Below are positions 23,882-33,900 of a stretch of 35,334 nt of DNA, one piece after another (position 1 is the stretch's first letter; each line of letters opens with the position of its first letter). This stretch comes from Deltaproteobacteria bacterium. GTDB lineage: Bacteria; Myxococcota_A; Polyangia; HGW-17; SLPX01. Under the pieces are notes generated by a model, which was not told the DNA's origin, ran no database searches, and was given only the letters and a program-made list of their open reading frames with translations. Where the stretch lies: positions 1 to 35,334 of the forward strand of contig JAGGXR010000091.1 in NCBI GenBank assembly GCA_021162935.1. Direction: 5' to 3'. A program made the translations under genes and the position numbers.

Positions 23882-26563
23882 ATGTCTCGAACGAGAGCAC
23901 GAACGACAAACGATCGCCCCAATGCCCGGACGCCACTGTCCGGGAAGGCCTCCGCCACCACCGATGAGACACGAGCGGCCTTGAGGCCTGCATCGAGAGG
24001 TCTCTGGTTTTGGCTCCTCGTGCCGGCCCTGGTCGTCGCCACACCCTGGTCGATGGCCCGGGCGCAGCTCACCCATGCCGGTCGGTGGCTCAAATATGAT
24101 GGGCAGTACCTTTACATGGTGGGCATCGACCTGCAAAGCGTCGTGGGAGCCGAACCCTGGCACAGTGGCAGTGACGGCTACGACGGCGACTACACCCGCA
24201 TCCTCGATGAACTCCAAACCGCCAGGATCAACAAAGTCCGAATCTGGGCCAACGTGTTTTTTCGCCCGGCGGACCAGGTCCAGCAACCCTTCAAGCAGCT
24301 TTCGAACGGTAGATACGACTTGAACCAATGGAACGACACCTACTGGGCACGGCTCAAGGATTTCGTCTCCAAGGCAAAACAACGCCACATCATGGTGGAA
24401 TATTGCCTGTTCTCCCAATATCCCCATGCGGACATGGCGGACGGCACCCGTGACTCGAACTACTGGGCCGCAGCGGTCAACGTGAACGGTGCCTTCAATG
24501 ACACCGATAGTACGAATGGCCTCCTCTTCGAGTTCTTCAAGGACCAGGGTGGCACCATATCCGGGCACCCGTTCTCGTACTACCAGGATCGCCTCATCGC
24601 TAAAGCGGTGTCGGAAATCGGTGGATACGGAAACGTCTTTTTTCTCGTCATGAACGAACCGGATACCACGGATGTGTCGGCCTTCCCCTGGATGCGGAGC
24701 CGGGCATCGACCCTCAAAGCCCAAGGCAACGTCCTAGTGGCAGTGGAACTCCGACCCGATCCATGGCAAGGGCGGGGCAGCATCCAGGAGGATCTCCACG
24801 AATTCTGGGACGATTCCGACGTGGACATCGTCGGTGGCCACGCGTACGACACGGATCCTACGAGCGTGGGCAACAAGCTCCATGACGCCCAACTCAAAGG
24901 CAAAATCCTGCACGACAATGAGGGACACGGCATCCGGACAGAGACCGACCAGGCGGTCCGCGAGGCCTGGGGCTGGGCCATGGCGGGCGGCTACTACAGC
25001 TTCTACAGCAGGGATCGCGACTTCAGTAAAATCGGAGACTCTACATGGGACACGGTGATCGCCGCCGCCACGACTCTGAGGGACGTATTCGAATCCGTGC
25101 CCTTCTGGAACATGTCGCCGGTGGATGCGACCGGAGCCGAATACGACTCCCTGGTCAGCCAGGCTCCCGGCTCCTCGGGATGGCAGGTCTTCGCCGAACC
25201 AGGCCTCGCCTATATCGTCTACACATGGGGCACGCCCACCAGCCACGCCTTGCAAATCCAACTCGCGGCGGGCAACTACACGTATCGCTGGGTCAACGCA
25301 CGAAACGGATCCATCGTGGGCACCGGTCAGCTCGACGGGGGACAGACCGCCTCGATTGCGGCTCCGGCGACAGGACAATGGTCCGGCACCTACGGGTTGG
25401 CGCTCGTCGTGAAAACGACGGCAAACCAACCGCCCGTCGTGTCCGCCTCGGCAGCGCCACAAACCATGGCCTTGCCGAACGCGGTCACCCAACTCACCGC
25501 AACGGTCACCGATGACGGGCTCCCAAATCCACCCGCCACGGTGACCACGACATGGAGCAAGGTTTCGGGACCAGGTGACGTCCAATTCTCGGATGACACG
25601 GCACGCCAGACACAGGCACAGTTTACCGTTGCAGGCGATTACGTCCTACGTATCACGGCAGACGACAGTGACCTGACTGCATCGGACGACGTGACCGTCC
25701 ACGTCCAGGACTCGGCTGATATCGACGTGCCTCGTTCCACCTCGCCCATTACCGTAGACGGAGCGTTCGACGATCCGGCCTGGAACAAAGCTCCTGCCTT
25801 CGACGTGGACAAGGTCATCGGCGGAACCATTTCCAGTCCGTCGGACCTTTCTGCTTCGGTTCGATTCCTGTGGGACGACGACTACTTCTACATCGCCCTT
25901 TCGGTGACCGACGACGTCCTCGTGTCCGACTCGGGCGCCGACTACTTCCAGGACGACGGCCTGGAACTGTACTTCGACGCCAACAACGACAAGGCGAAAT
26001 CCTACGGGACGAACGACTTCCAGTGGTACTTCCGACACGCCGAGCCGATCATCAAGGAACGGCACCACGATATGACCCAGGGCGTGCTCTTCGCACAGCA
26101 AGACACCAGCCACGGCTATGCCATGGAAATCGGCCTGCCCTGGGCAAACGTGGGGCAGATTCTTCCCATATCCGGTGGCCTTATCGGCCTCGAAGTCCAA
26201 GTGGACGACGACGACGACGGCGGAGCCAGAGACAAGTCGGTCCATTTATTCAGCCCGCTCAATGAAACATGGCACGATCCCTCCACCATGGGGTCCGTCC
26301 ATCTCGTGGAGGCTGCAAACCCAAACGACGACGGCGGCGTCGATGCTGCCAGAAGATCCGATGGCGGCACCGCAGCCGACGCAGCGCCCTCCGCCGATGG
26401 TGCAGTCGGAGGAGACGCAGGCTATCAGCGCTCCGCCAAAGTCACGGGAGGGTGCGACTGCCATGAGAGTGCTCCCGGCCACAATCCCTCGGGCGGCGCG
26501 TGGCTGCTCCTCCTGTTGGCCCTCGTCGCGCTGGCAGGGAAGCGAACCGGTGCATCGCGATAG
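23882..26563 (+). CDS. Secreted GH5-like glycosidase with PKD-like and CBM9-like domains and MYXO-CTERM-like tail
   Basis: This 893-residue protein has a long basic N-region, a hydrophobic core (WFWLLVPALVVATPW) and a likely cleavage after ARA. The catalytic domain (about residues 60-470) is a clan GH-A-type barrel, with LYMVGIDLQSV near the start, FLVMNEPDTTD (acid/base Glu259) and KILHDNEGHG (nucleophile candidate Glu347). A PKD/Ig-like domain (about 520-615) and a CBM9-like domain (from SPITVDGAFDDPAW at about 620 to about 805) follow. After an Asp/Ala-rich linker, the C-terminus has GGCDCHES, a hydrophobic LLLLLALVALA and basic residues, like MYXO-CTERM sorting signals. It probably degrades a plant- or microbe-type polysaccharide at the cell surface. 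The exact GH family is uncertain. AAAGGAC lies upstream of ATG 23882. Confidence 0.85.
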   Translation: MSRTRARTTNDRPNARTPLSGKASATTDETRAALRPASRGLWFWLLVPALVVATPWSMARAQLTHAGRWLKYDGQYLYMVGIDLQSVVGAEPWHSGSDGYDGDYTRILDELQTARINKVRIWANVFFRPADQVQQPFKQLSNGRYDLNQWNDTYWARLKDFVSKAKQRHIMVEYCLFSQYPHADMADGTRDSNYWAAAVNVNGAFNDTDSTNGLLFEFFKDQGGTISGHPFSYYQDRLIAKAVSEIGGYGNVFFLVMNEPDTTDVSAFPWMRSRASTLKAQGNVLVAVELRPDPWQGRGSIQEDLHEFWDDSDVDIVGGHAYDTDPTSVGNKLHDAQLKGKILHDNEGHGIRTETDQAVREAWGWAMAGGYYSFYSRDRDFSKIGDSTWDTVIAAATTLRDVFESVPFWNMSPVDATGAEYDSLVSQAPGSSGWQVFAEPGLAYIVYTWGTPTSHALQIQLAAGNYTYRWVNARNGSIVGTGQLDGGQTASIAAPATGQWSGTYGLALVVKTTANQPPVVSASAAPQTMALPNAVTQLTATVTDDGLPNPPATVTTTWSKVSGPGDVQFSDDTARQTQAQFTVAGDYVLRITADDSDLTASDDVTVHVQDSADIDVPRSTSPITVDGAFDDPAWNKAPAFDVDKVIGGTISSPSDLSASVRFLWDDDYFYIALSVTDDVLVSDSGADYFQDDGLELYFDANNDKAKSYGTNDFQWYFRHAEPIIKERHHDMTQGVLFAQQDTSHGYAMEIGLPWANVGQILPISGGLIGLEVQVDDDDDGGARDKSVHLFSPLNETWHDPSTMGSVHLVEAANPNDDGGVDAARRSDGGTAADAAPSADGAVGGDAGYQRSAKVTGGCDCHESAPGHNPSGGAWLLLLLALVALAGKRTGASR

Positions 26564-26668
26564 ACCTCACTGTCACTGGCAACGCACGAATCCATCGGTT
26601 CCTCCGCCCGGAGCCGCACGAAGATCCAGGCTTTCTTTCCTCAGAAGCGTCTCATTTTGTTTTGATTC

Positions 26669-26697
26669 TTGAAAAATCGCAAAATGTGCGCTACAGA
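26669..26697 (+). promoter_or_regulatory. Candidate promoter for the small lipoprotein gene
   Basis: TTGAAA (26669-26674), a 17-nt spacer and TACAGA (26692-26697) lie in an A/T-rich segment about 70 nt before ATG 26766. Imperfect arms cattttg and caaaatg flank the -35 box. Confidence 0.4.
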
Positions 26698-26765
26698 TAC
26701 GTCTATTCAATTTCTCATTATTGTGATTTCTAACAGTTCCGTGGTTGAACCTGCATCCCTGTAGG

Positions 26766-27275
26766 ATGCGCAACGAGGCTTGGAACGTGGTCTGGCTGAG
26801 ACGCTCAGTGCTTTTGATCGTGGTCGCAGGAGCCGTCCTGCAGGTGCAGGCCTGTCGGCGTCTGAAGATCCACGATGATTTCCGGTCGCCGTACGAGGCC
26901 GAAGACCTCGTGCCCCCAGCCTCGTCCCGATTCTATTCCGTTTCGGCCCCCACCGGGGTCATGGTGGACATCGCCGTAGACTATGACCAGGCTCCGTCTG
27001 CGACCCCGCCTGTCCAACTGATGGTTCGCAGCGGCCACCGTCGCCCACGTCTGGCCGACAAAGTGGCTGGGGGCGCTATGAAGCGTGCGGTCTGCGGCGT
27101 ATCTATCGGTGCGGCATCATCAATCGACGTTCAGGTCCAGAACCTGAAACTGACGAGGTCCGTGCCCTTCTCCATCCGCATTGAGCGATCGCCATCGCCC
27201 ATTTGCCAGCCCTACAACACGGTGCCGTCCATGGTGCTGGTGCGCAACGAAAGCGCCCCGGTTCCTCTCCCCTGA
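26766..27275 (+). CDS. Small predicted lipoprotein of unknown function
   Basis: The N-terminus has the hydrophobic run SVLLIVVAGAVLQVQAC, a plausible lipoprotein signal with lipid cysteine about 30 residues from ATG 26766. GTG 26787, preceded by GAGG at 26775-26778, is a reasonable alternative start. The mature part (~140 aa) has YSVSAPTGVMVDIAVDYD, PPVQLMVRSGH and SIDVQVQNLKLTRSVPFSIRI, a beta-rich pattern without recognised family. It may be a small surface beta-sandwich. The stop codon is the first three bases of a 16-bp tandem repeat. Confidence 0.6.
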   Translation: MRNEAWNVVWLRRSVLLIVVAGAVLQVQACRRLKIHDDFRSPYEAEDLVPPASSRFYSVSAPTGVMVDIAVDYDQAPSATPPVQLMVRSGHRRPRLADKVAGGAMKRAVCGVSIGAASSIDVQVQNLKLTRSVPFSIRIERSPSPICQPYNTVPSMVLVRNESAPVPLP

Positions 27276-27336
27276 CTGCTTTCTTCCCTGAGTGCTTTCT
27301 TCCCTGAGTGCTTTCTTCCCTGACTGCTTTCTTCCC
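27273..27336. repeat. 16-bp tandem repeat, 4 copies
   Basis: Four contiguous 16-bp units, tga(c/g)tgctttcttccc, run from 27273 to 27336; copies 1 and 4 have c and copies 2 and 3 have g at the variable base. The unit is not a multiple of three, so the array is non-coding. It begins exactly at the stop codon of the lipoprotein gene and gives C/T-rich RNA on the plus strand. The rest of 27276-27593 holds the tetR promoter region. Confidence 0.9.
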
Positions 27337-27483
27337 TGATTTCTTCGCGTCTCTTTGCTCCTCTTCGGGCATCCACCGACATGTCTGGCGCCGGCTCTTT
27401 CGGTCACGCCCCCCTGCTGCCTGCCATGGCCATGGCCGGACCAGGCGTTCCGTTTGATCCACAGTGAATCCATATTCAGTATT

Positions 27484-27513
27484 CTGATTCCCGTTGACAA
27501 CAATTCAAATCAG
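27484..27513. promoter_or_regulatory. Interrupted palindrome, candidate TetR operator
   Basis: The outer arms ctgatt and aatcag and inner arms ttg and caa are arranged symmetrically over 30 bp with 4-nt spacers. The palindrome covers the whole -35 box and most of the spacer of the promoter at 27494-27521. It lies about 80 bp upstream of the tetR start, where an autorepressor would bind. Confidence 0.45.
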
Positions 27514-27521
27514 CATAGCAT
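27494..27521 (+). promoter_or_regulatory. Candidate sigma-70 promoter of the tetR-efflux operon
   Basis: A perfect TTGACA (27494-27499) is followed after 16 nt by TAGCAT (27516-27521). The leader to ATG 27594 would be about 65 nt. The hexamers are identical to those at 3762-3791. Confidence 0.55.
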
Positions 27522-27593
27522 CTCAAGAAGAAACGGCACCGCTCGTGCAGAACGGGCGCCAACGCCAAAACGAACTCGTCACAGAAAGTCGTC

Positions 27594-28457
27594 ATGGCAC
27601 GAACGAGACTCAGCAGGCGGGAACGACTCAAGCAAACGCAACGAAATGCCATCATCGAGGCGGCCGAAGCGGTCTTCGCCGAACAGGGCTTCCACAAGGC
27701 GAAGATGGAGGACATCGCCAGACGTGCTGATTTCGCAACAGGGTCTCTCTACAACTACTTCCGGTCGAAAAACGCGATCTTCGCAGCCCTGTGGCAGAAA
27801 CGAATCTCCATGCTCTACGACCGACTCATCGAGGCGCTCGACGATCGTCTGTCGTTCACGGAACTCATCCAGCGCCTCGCTGCCGTCCACCTCTCCTTCA
27901 TGGATCGCCACCGCTCGTTCTTCGACCTATTTTTGGCCGTGGGGCACCGCAGCGCCCCTGCCCTCCCCATGGGCATGGGAAAAGAAACGGTCCTGCAATA
28001 CGATCGATACGTCAAACTCGTGGAACACATCATTGAAAAGGGCATCGCAGAAGGGCTGCTCCGACCAGTCCATGTGCAGGCGTCTGCCCAGGCATTCCTG
28101 GCGGCGATGAACGCGCTTGTTTTCTATTGGAGTGCCAACAATCCTACTAAATCCTTTGCGAGGCGATTTCCCGAGGTCCTGGATCTGTTCTTCTTCGGCA
28201 TGGCGTCGGATCGGAGCCTCTCGGTGGATGTCTCCACGTGGGCATCGGACCGTCTCGAACGGCCCGCCACCTTGGCATCCCTGCGTGCGCCGACCGACCG
28301 GACGGTCAGCGCGATCCTACGGGGAATCGATTCGTCCACCAAAACAGCGAACGCCGCCGATACGGCCTCAAAGAAACTGAATCGTTCATCCAAGGCCGTC
28401 AAAGCCCCAGCCAAAGATGGCAAGGGCAATCAGGACAACGGCAGGAGCACTCCATGA
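27594..28457 (+). CDS. TetR-family transcriptional regulator
   Basis: The N-terminal domain is a TetR helix-turn-helix: RNAIIEAAEAVFAEQGFHKA, MEDIARRADFATGSLYNYF, SKNAIFAAL. The ligand-binding domain follows to about residue 205. The last ~80 residues, rich in Ser, Lys, Thr and Ala, are an unusual extension without a recognised domain. It is the first gene of a four-gene unit; its stop overlaps the TolC-family start by 4 nt. By analogy it should repress its own promoter and the efflux genes until an effector binds. A candidate operator lies at 27484-27513. Confidence 0.93.
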   Translation: MARTRLSRRERLKQTQRNAIIEAAEAVFAEQGFHKAKMEDIARRADFATGSLYNYFRSKNAIFAALWQKRISMLYDRLIEALDDRLSFTELIQRLAAVHLSFMDRHRSFFDLFLAVGHRSAPALPMGMGKETVLQYDRYVKLVEHIIEKGIAEGLLRPVHVQASAQAFLAAMNALVFYWSANNPTKSFARRFPEVLDLFFFGMASDRSLSVDVSTWASDRLERPATLASLRAPTDRTVSAILRGIDSSTKTANAADTASKKLNRSSKAVKAPAKDGKGNQDNGRSTP

Positions 28458-29830
28458 ACCGACATCATGTGACGCCCCGGCGCCTGCTCTTCCTGCTGTT
28501 CCTGCTCCATTCCGCCGTGGTTTGGGCGGCTCCGGTTCCCAGGAATGTTGGCCCTCAAAATCTGAGCCTGGCCCGCGCCATCCAGATCGCCATGGCGCAC
28601 AACCCCGACATCTTGGCCCAACGCGCCAGGATTACCCAGGCAATCGCCAGGGCAAAACAGGCACGGTCGAGCATGATGCCATCCATCTCGGTCCTCGGGG
28701 TCGGCCAGGTCGAAAACACGTACAAGCTGGACACGTTGCCTCCGGAAATGAAGGATACACTCCAAACATTTTTCCCGGACCTGGATCCAAATTCCCTCAA
28801 GATGCAGGTCCTGAAACGATGGAATCTGCTCCTGGGCGTTTCGGTCATCCAGCCCCTGACCTCCCTCTACCCGCTCTACAAGCTTCTCAAGATTCGACGT
28901 CTCGATCAAAACGTGGCCAAAGACAACCTGGCCATGCTGCGTCGCAAGATTCGTAAGGAAACCATCGGGGCCTATCTGCAGGTTTACCAGGCCAGGGCGT
29001 ATCTCAAGATCGCCATCCAGGCCAAAAAACTCATCCAAGCACACCTGCGCCGCGTCAAAATCCTCGTTCGAGAGGAAGCCGCCCGCAAGGCGGAACTGCT
29101 CCAGGTCCAGGTCAAACAGGCGGAAATCGAACATGCCATCATCCGAGCCCAATCCGGCAACGAACTGGCTGAATCCCTGCTCAAATACACAATCGGCCTG
29201 CCACTCGAGACCAAGATTCGTCTCACCGAACGGTTCGCAGACCCGCCCCCACCCTTCCATACGAGCCTGGCAACCTGTACGGCTCTGGCCATGAAGCGAC
29301 GGGCAGAAATCCACCTCATCCGAACCAGGATGAACCAGGCCCGACTGGGCCGCCAGGCCGCACTGTTCCAGTACGTGCCCACCATGGCCCTCATTGGAGG
29401 GTACCAGTTCTCGAAAGGGCTCGAAACCATGTTTCCGATGCACAGATGGTTCGCCGGCGCCCTTTTTACCTGGAGTTGGGAATGGGGCAAAAAAAAGTAT
29501 CGCATCGACGAAATCGAGGCCCAGGAGGCACAGGCACAACACCTCTACGCCAAGGTGCGACTGGGCATCCAACTTCAGGTCAAACGATACTTCTTGGCCA
29601 TGCGGGCCTCCTACCAGGCCATCGCCATCGGCCGGACCGCCATGGCCCAGGCCGCCGAAAGGCTCCGCATGGAAGAAATCCGATACAAGGACCAGGCCGC
29701 CACGAGCACCGACGTCCTAACGGCGCAGACGGCGATGGAAAAGGCGAACGCCGACCACGCCAACGCGCTGTACGGCTACTACCAGGCGCGAGCAGCCCTC
29801 GAAGAGGCCGTGGGAGGGACCTTGCCATGA
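28454..29830 (+). CDS. TolC-family outer-membrane efflux channel
   Basis: This 458-residue protein has a signal peptide (LLFLLFLLHSAVVWAAP). It shows the two-fold repeated helical layout of outer-membrane efflux proteins: LSLARAIQIAMAHNPDILAQ near the N-terminus and, in the second half, RRAEIHLIRTRMNQARLGRQ followed by QYVPTMALIGGYQFS. Long charged helices would form the periplasmic tunnel. ATG 28454 overlaps the tetR stop (ATGA), and its own stop overlaps the adaptor start in the same way. It should provide the exit duct for the RND pump encoded downstream. Confidence 0.92.
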   Translation: MNRHHVTPRRLLFLLFLLHSAVVWAAPVPRNVGPQNLSLARAIQIAMAHNPDILAQRARITQAIARAKQARSSMMPSISVLGVGQVENTYKLDTLPPEMKDTLQTFFPDLDPNSLKMQVLKRWNLLLGVSVIQPLTSLYPLYKLLKIRRLDQNVAKDNLAMLRRKIRKETIGAYLQVYQARAYLKIAIQAKKLIQAHLRRVKILVREEAARKAELLQVQVKQAEIEHAIIRAQSGNELAESLLKYTIGLPLETKIRLTERFADPPPPFHTSLATCTALAMKRRAEIHLIRTRMNQARLGRQAALFQYVPTMALIGGYQFSKGLETMFPMHRWFAGALFTWSWEWGKKKYRIDEIEAQEAQAQHLYAKVRLGIQLQVKRYFLAMRASYQAIAIGRTAMAQAAERLRMEEIRYKDQAATSTDVLTAQTAMEKANADHANALYGYYQARAALEEAVGGTLP

Positions 29831-30987
29831 AGGATCGACCGAACATGACCACGAGCGTCGCATTCCTCATCGGAATGATCGCTCTGTCGCCGGCCTGCGG
29901 CCACCGCGGAGCTGCGGCGGAACATCGAAAGAACAAGGTGGGCCACATCGCCGTGAAGATATGGAAGGTCGGCCCCAGGACCTTCCACCGGACCCTGCGG
30001 TTGGACGGCAGCCTCCAACCCAGCAAACGGGTCCTGATAGGGCCGTCCATTCCCGGTCGCATCACCTCGATCACCAAACGAGAAGGGGATCGGGTCAAGC
30101 AGGGCGAGGTGCTTGTTCGCGTCAGCCCAAAGGAAATCTACGTGCAGACCATCCCGCTTCGGGTCCAGATCGCTGCGGCCCAGGCACAGGCCACGGCGGC
30201 TTCGACGGTCATCGCAAAAATCAAGGATCCATACGAACGGACCAAACGCCTCTACAAGGAAGGCGTCATCTCCAAACTCAAATTGGATCGGGTCGAAATC
30301 CAATACGCCACGGCCGTCGCAAAGAAGAACGCGGCCATGAGCACACTGACCCAGCTCCGCAAGGGTCTCAAGAGAGCCTATTCGAAACTGTCGGACACGG
30401 TGCTCCGCGCCCCTTTCGATGGATACGTAATCCGGCGCCTCGTAGACGAAGGAGACACGGCCCGCGCCTTTCCTCCCACCATCGTCTTGGTGCTGGCCCA
30501 AATAGACCCCCTCTACGCCACCGCCGAGGTCCCGTCCCGATACCTAAGCACACTGCACAAGGGAATGAAGGTCCGCATCCAGGTCGATCCATTGCCCGAA
30601 AAAACCATCGGTGGAACCATCGAGGCGATCCGTCCCGACGTGGATCCCATCACCCGAACCGCGCAGATCCGCGTGCTCCTGCCGAATCAGGGCCGGACCA
30701 TGCTGCCGGGCATGACCGCCCAAATCTCGGTGAACCTGGCACCTGAACAGGCCCTGGCCGTCCGACGCTCGGACCTGGCATCGAAGCCGGTTGGCCATGA
30801 CGCATCGGTATTCGTTGCGGTACAGGGCAAGGCACGACTACGCAGGGTCCAACTTGGTAGAACCATGGACGCCAAGTGGGTGGAAATCACCAAGGGCATC
30901 CAACAAGGTGACCTCCTCGTGATCGGGGACAACCGCGACCTGACCGATGGCGCTGCAATCACCACAACCCTTGTCGAGCAGCCATGA
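29827..30987 (+). CDS. RND efflux periplasmic adaptor (membrane fusion protein), predicted lipoprotein
   Basis: This 386-residue protein has a signal with lipobox ALSPAC, so it is probably lipid-anchored. The adaptor domains are in order: a barrel-sandwich/lipoyl half (GPSIPGRITSITKREGDRVK), a helical hairpin (YERTKRLYKEGVISKLKLDR), the second lipoyl half (LRAPFDGYVIRRLVDEGD), a beta-barrel (RIQVDPLPEKTIGGTIEAI) and a membrane-proximal domain. It links the inner-membrane pump to the TolC-like channel. The ATG overlaps the previous stop, and the stop overlaps the RND start, each by 4 nt. Confidence 0.93.
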   Translation: MKDRPNMTTSVAFLIGMIALSPACGHRGAAAEHRKNKVGHIAVKIWKVGPRTFHRTLRLDGSLQPSKRVLIGPSIPGRITSITKREGDRVKQGEVLVRVSPKEIYVQTIPLRVQIAAAQAQATAASTVIAKIKDPYERTKRLYKEGVISKLKLDRVEIQYATAVAKKNAAMSTLTQLRKGLKRAYSKLSDTVLRAPFDGYVIRRLVDEGDTARAFPPTIVLVLAQIDPLYATAEVPSRYLSTLHKGMKVRIQVDPLPEKTIGGTIEAIRPDVDPITRTAQIRVLLPNQGRTMLPGMTAQISVNLAPEQALAVRRSDLASKPVGHDASVFVAVQGKARLRRVQLGRTMDAKWVEITKGIQQGDLLVIGDNRDLTDGAAITTTLVEQP

Positions 30988-33900
30988 CGGACGAGACGAA
31001 CGTGCCAACGCCCAACCAGGTCCGACGCGGTCTCGCGGCTAGGGTCGTGCGCCGACCGATCCTCGTGATCATGTTCTACGCGGCGCTCACCCTCTTTGGC
31101 GTCTACTCGTTGATGAACCTTCCGGTGGACCTGCTCCCAAAAATCGAAGCGCCAGTGATCACGATCATCACCGTGTATCCCGGGGCCGGGCCCTCGGACG
31201 TGGAGACCAAGGTCACCGACGTCATCGAACGGTCCGTGGGCACCCTGTCCGGTCTGGATCGCCTCACCTCTTCGTCCAAGGAAAACCTGTCCGCCGTCAC
31301 CTGCGAATTCGCCTATGGCACCGACCTGGAAGCAGCGGCAAACGACATCCGACAGCGCATGGAGTTCGCCCAGACGTTTCTCCCGTCGGATGCACACAAA
31401 CCCATGATCTTCAAATTCAACACCTCCATGTTTCCAGTGTTCATCGTGGGCGTGCTGAACAAACGCGGCGACGTGAGGCCCTACCGTAAAGTGATCGAGG
31501 AGCATGCGGCAGAGCCGCTCGAACGGATTCCAGGCGTCGGCTCCGTAATGCTGCTCAACGCGCCGAAACGGCGCGTCCTCATCGAGGTCAACCGACCGGC
31601 CCTGGACGCCCGAGGCATCTCGCTACTCCGCCTCACCCAAACCCTGGCCCGAGCGAACCTGTCGGTTCCCGCCGGCCGTGTTCTGTGGAACGACAAGGAC
31701 CTGCCTGTCCGAGTCCCGGGCACCTTCCAGAATCTCGACGACATCCGCATGCTCCCCATCGGCTTTTCAGTCGTTCGTCCCTTTGCAGGCGCCATGCGGT
31801 ACGACCTGCAAGAACCGTACAGCAACGAAATGTCGGTGGTGCGACTCAAGGACGTGGCCACGGTCCACTGGGCCATGCCGGATCGTCGCTCCGTCGCCCT
31901 GTTCCAGGACCAGGACACCACCTGGCTCATGGTTTTCAAGAAGTCCGGGGTGAACACGGTCCAGGTGGCAAACCGCGTGATGAAATCTCTGAGCCGCATC
32001 CAGGCAGGCCTCCCCTCGGAACTCAAAATCGTTCCCATTCTGGATGGATCTGAAATGATCCGTCAGACCATCGACAACCTCACCAGCACGGTCTGGATCG
32101 GCAGCATCCTGGTGGTGCTCGTCATTTTCCTGTTCCTGCGCCGTATCCGCACGTCCCTCGTCGTGGCCGTGACCATTCCCGCATCGATCGTCACCACCTT
32201 CCTGGTCATGTACTTGATGGGCTATACCATCAACTCCATCTCGCTGCTGGCCATGGCGCTCGGCATCGGCATGGTGGTGGACAACGCCATCGTGGTGCTC
32301 GAATCCATCACCCTCCGGGTGGAACGAGGAGAAGACCCGCACGATGGAGCCATCTCCGGAACCAAGGAAGTGGCCCTGGCAATCTCCGCATCGACCCTCA
32401 CCACTGTAGTGATCTTTGCGCCGCTGGTCTTCATGCACGGCTTCATCGGCATCATCTTCGGCCAACTCGCCTTGGTCATCGTGGTCACACTCTTGTCCTC
32501 GTTGATGGCAGCCCTGCTCCTAACCCCGACCCTCACGGCGCTCATCCTCAAACGGGGAGGCACCACATCGGGCAGCAGAAGATTTCGGCCACTCGCCTGG
32601 TTCCACGACCGATCGGAACGCGTTCTCACGGCCGTCGAGAGCGGATACGGCCGACTCATTTCCGGAGCATTGCACCACCGGTGGCTCGTGGTAGGCATCG
32701 CGATTCTCATCTCCGGAGCCAGCGGCTTCCTCGTATATGCCACCGGAATCGACTTCGTGACCAAAGACGACGAAGGGTTCATCCAGGTCACGGTCGAAAT
32801 GCCCGAAGGATGCACCCTGACCGAAACCACCAAGGTCGCCCGTACGGTGGCGGCCGAATTCCGCAAGGAACCAGAGGTTAGGAGCACCTTCCTCAACGGC
32901 GGCACCACGGACACCGCCATGATGACATCCATCGGCGGCAAGGAAGGCCCCAACATCGCCCAGGTCTACACAAGATTGATCGCCAAGGTTCGTCGGACCA
33001 GGTCGGAAGACGACGTGGCCGAGGCCGTTCTACCCAGGATCCGCAAGCGATTCCCCAAGGTACGGTTCACGGCCCGAACGGGAAACCCGCTCGGCCAGGC
33101 CATCATGGGCACCGAAAAGCCCATTGCTTTGTACCTCAAGGGAAAGAAGTTCTCCGACCTCACCACGGCTGCTCACCAGGTGCTCCGTATCCTCAAGTCC
33201 ATTCCTGGCGTGCGGAACGCAACAGCGGAGATCATGCCCCAGCGCCCTGGATTCCAGGTCGATGTGAACCGGCGAAAGGCGAGTCAGTCCCTGCTGAACG
33301 CCACCTTCATCGGCGCCACGGTCCGAGCTGCCCTCTATGGCAAGAAGGTCGGCACCTACCACGGCAAGAGCCAGGACGCGGACCTCTTCGTTCGTCTGCG
33401 TCCCCAGGACCGAAATTCGCCCCAGGCCATCGAGGCCCTCAAAATCACCACGGGACTGCCCCTCATCGGACCACCTCTCGTGGGGGCGTCGGGCCCCACC
33501 ATGTTGCTGGGCCTCGGCGCCGAGCGCCTCGTTCCCCTCGGGGCGGTAGCCCAAGTCATCCGGAGCAAGGCGCCCACCGAGATCCACCACATGGACAAGC
33601 AGCGGATGATCGTGGTGGGAGCCAACTACAAGGGCCGGGCCCTAGGCGACATCATTTCGGACCTGGACCATCGGCTGAGCAAAGAAACGCTTCCCGGCGA
33701 TGTTTCCTACAGCTATGGATCTCAGGTCAAACGCCAGAAGGACTCACTCCACGACCTCATCAGGGTCCTTTTGCTGGGCATCGCCCTCGTCTACATGGTC
33801 ATGGCGGCCCAATTCGAATCCCTGCTGGACCCGTTCGTGATCATGTTCTCCCTCCCGTTCGCATTCACGGGCGTGTTTCTGGGCTTCCTCGCAACGGGCA

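Noticed and set aside
23741-24724. Long minus-strand open frame opposite the glycosidase
   Set aside because: It is the antisense shadow of a well-supported gene with high GC third positions.
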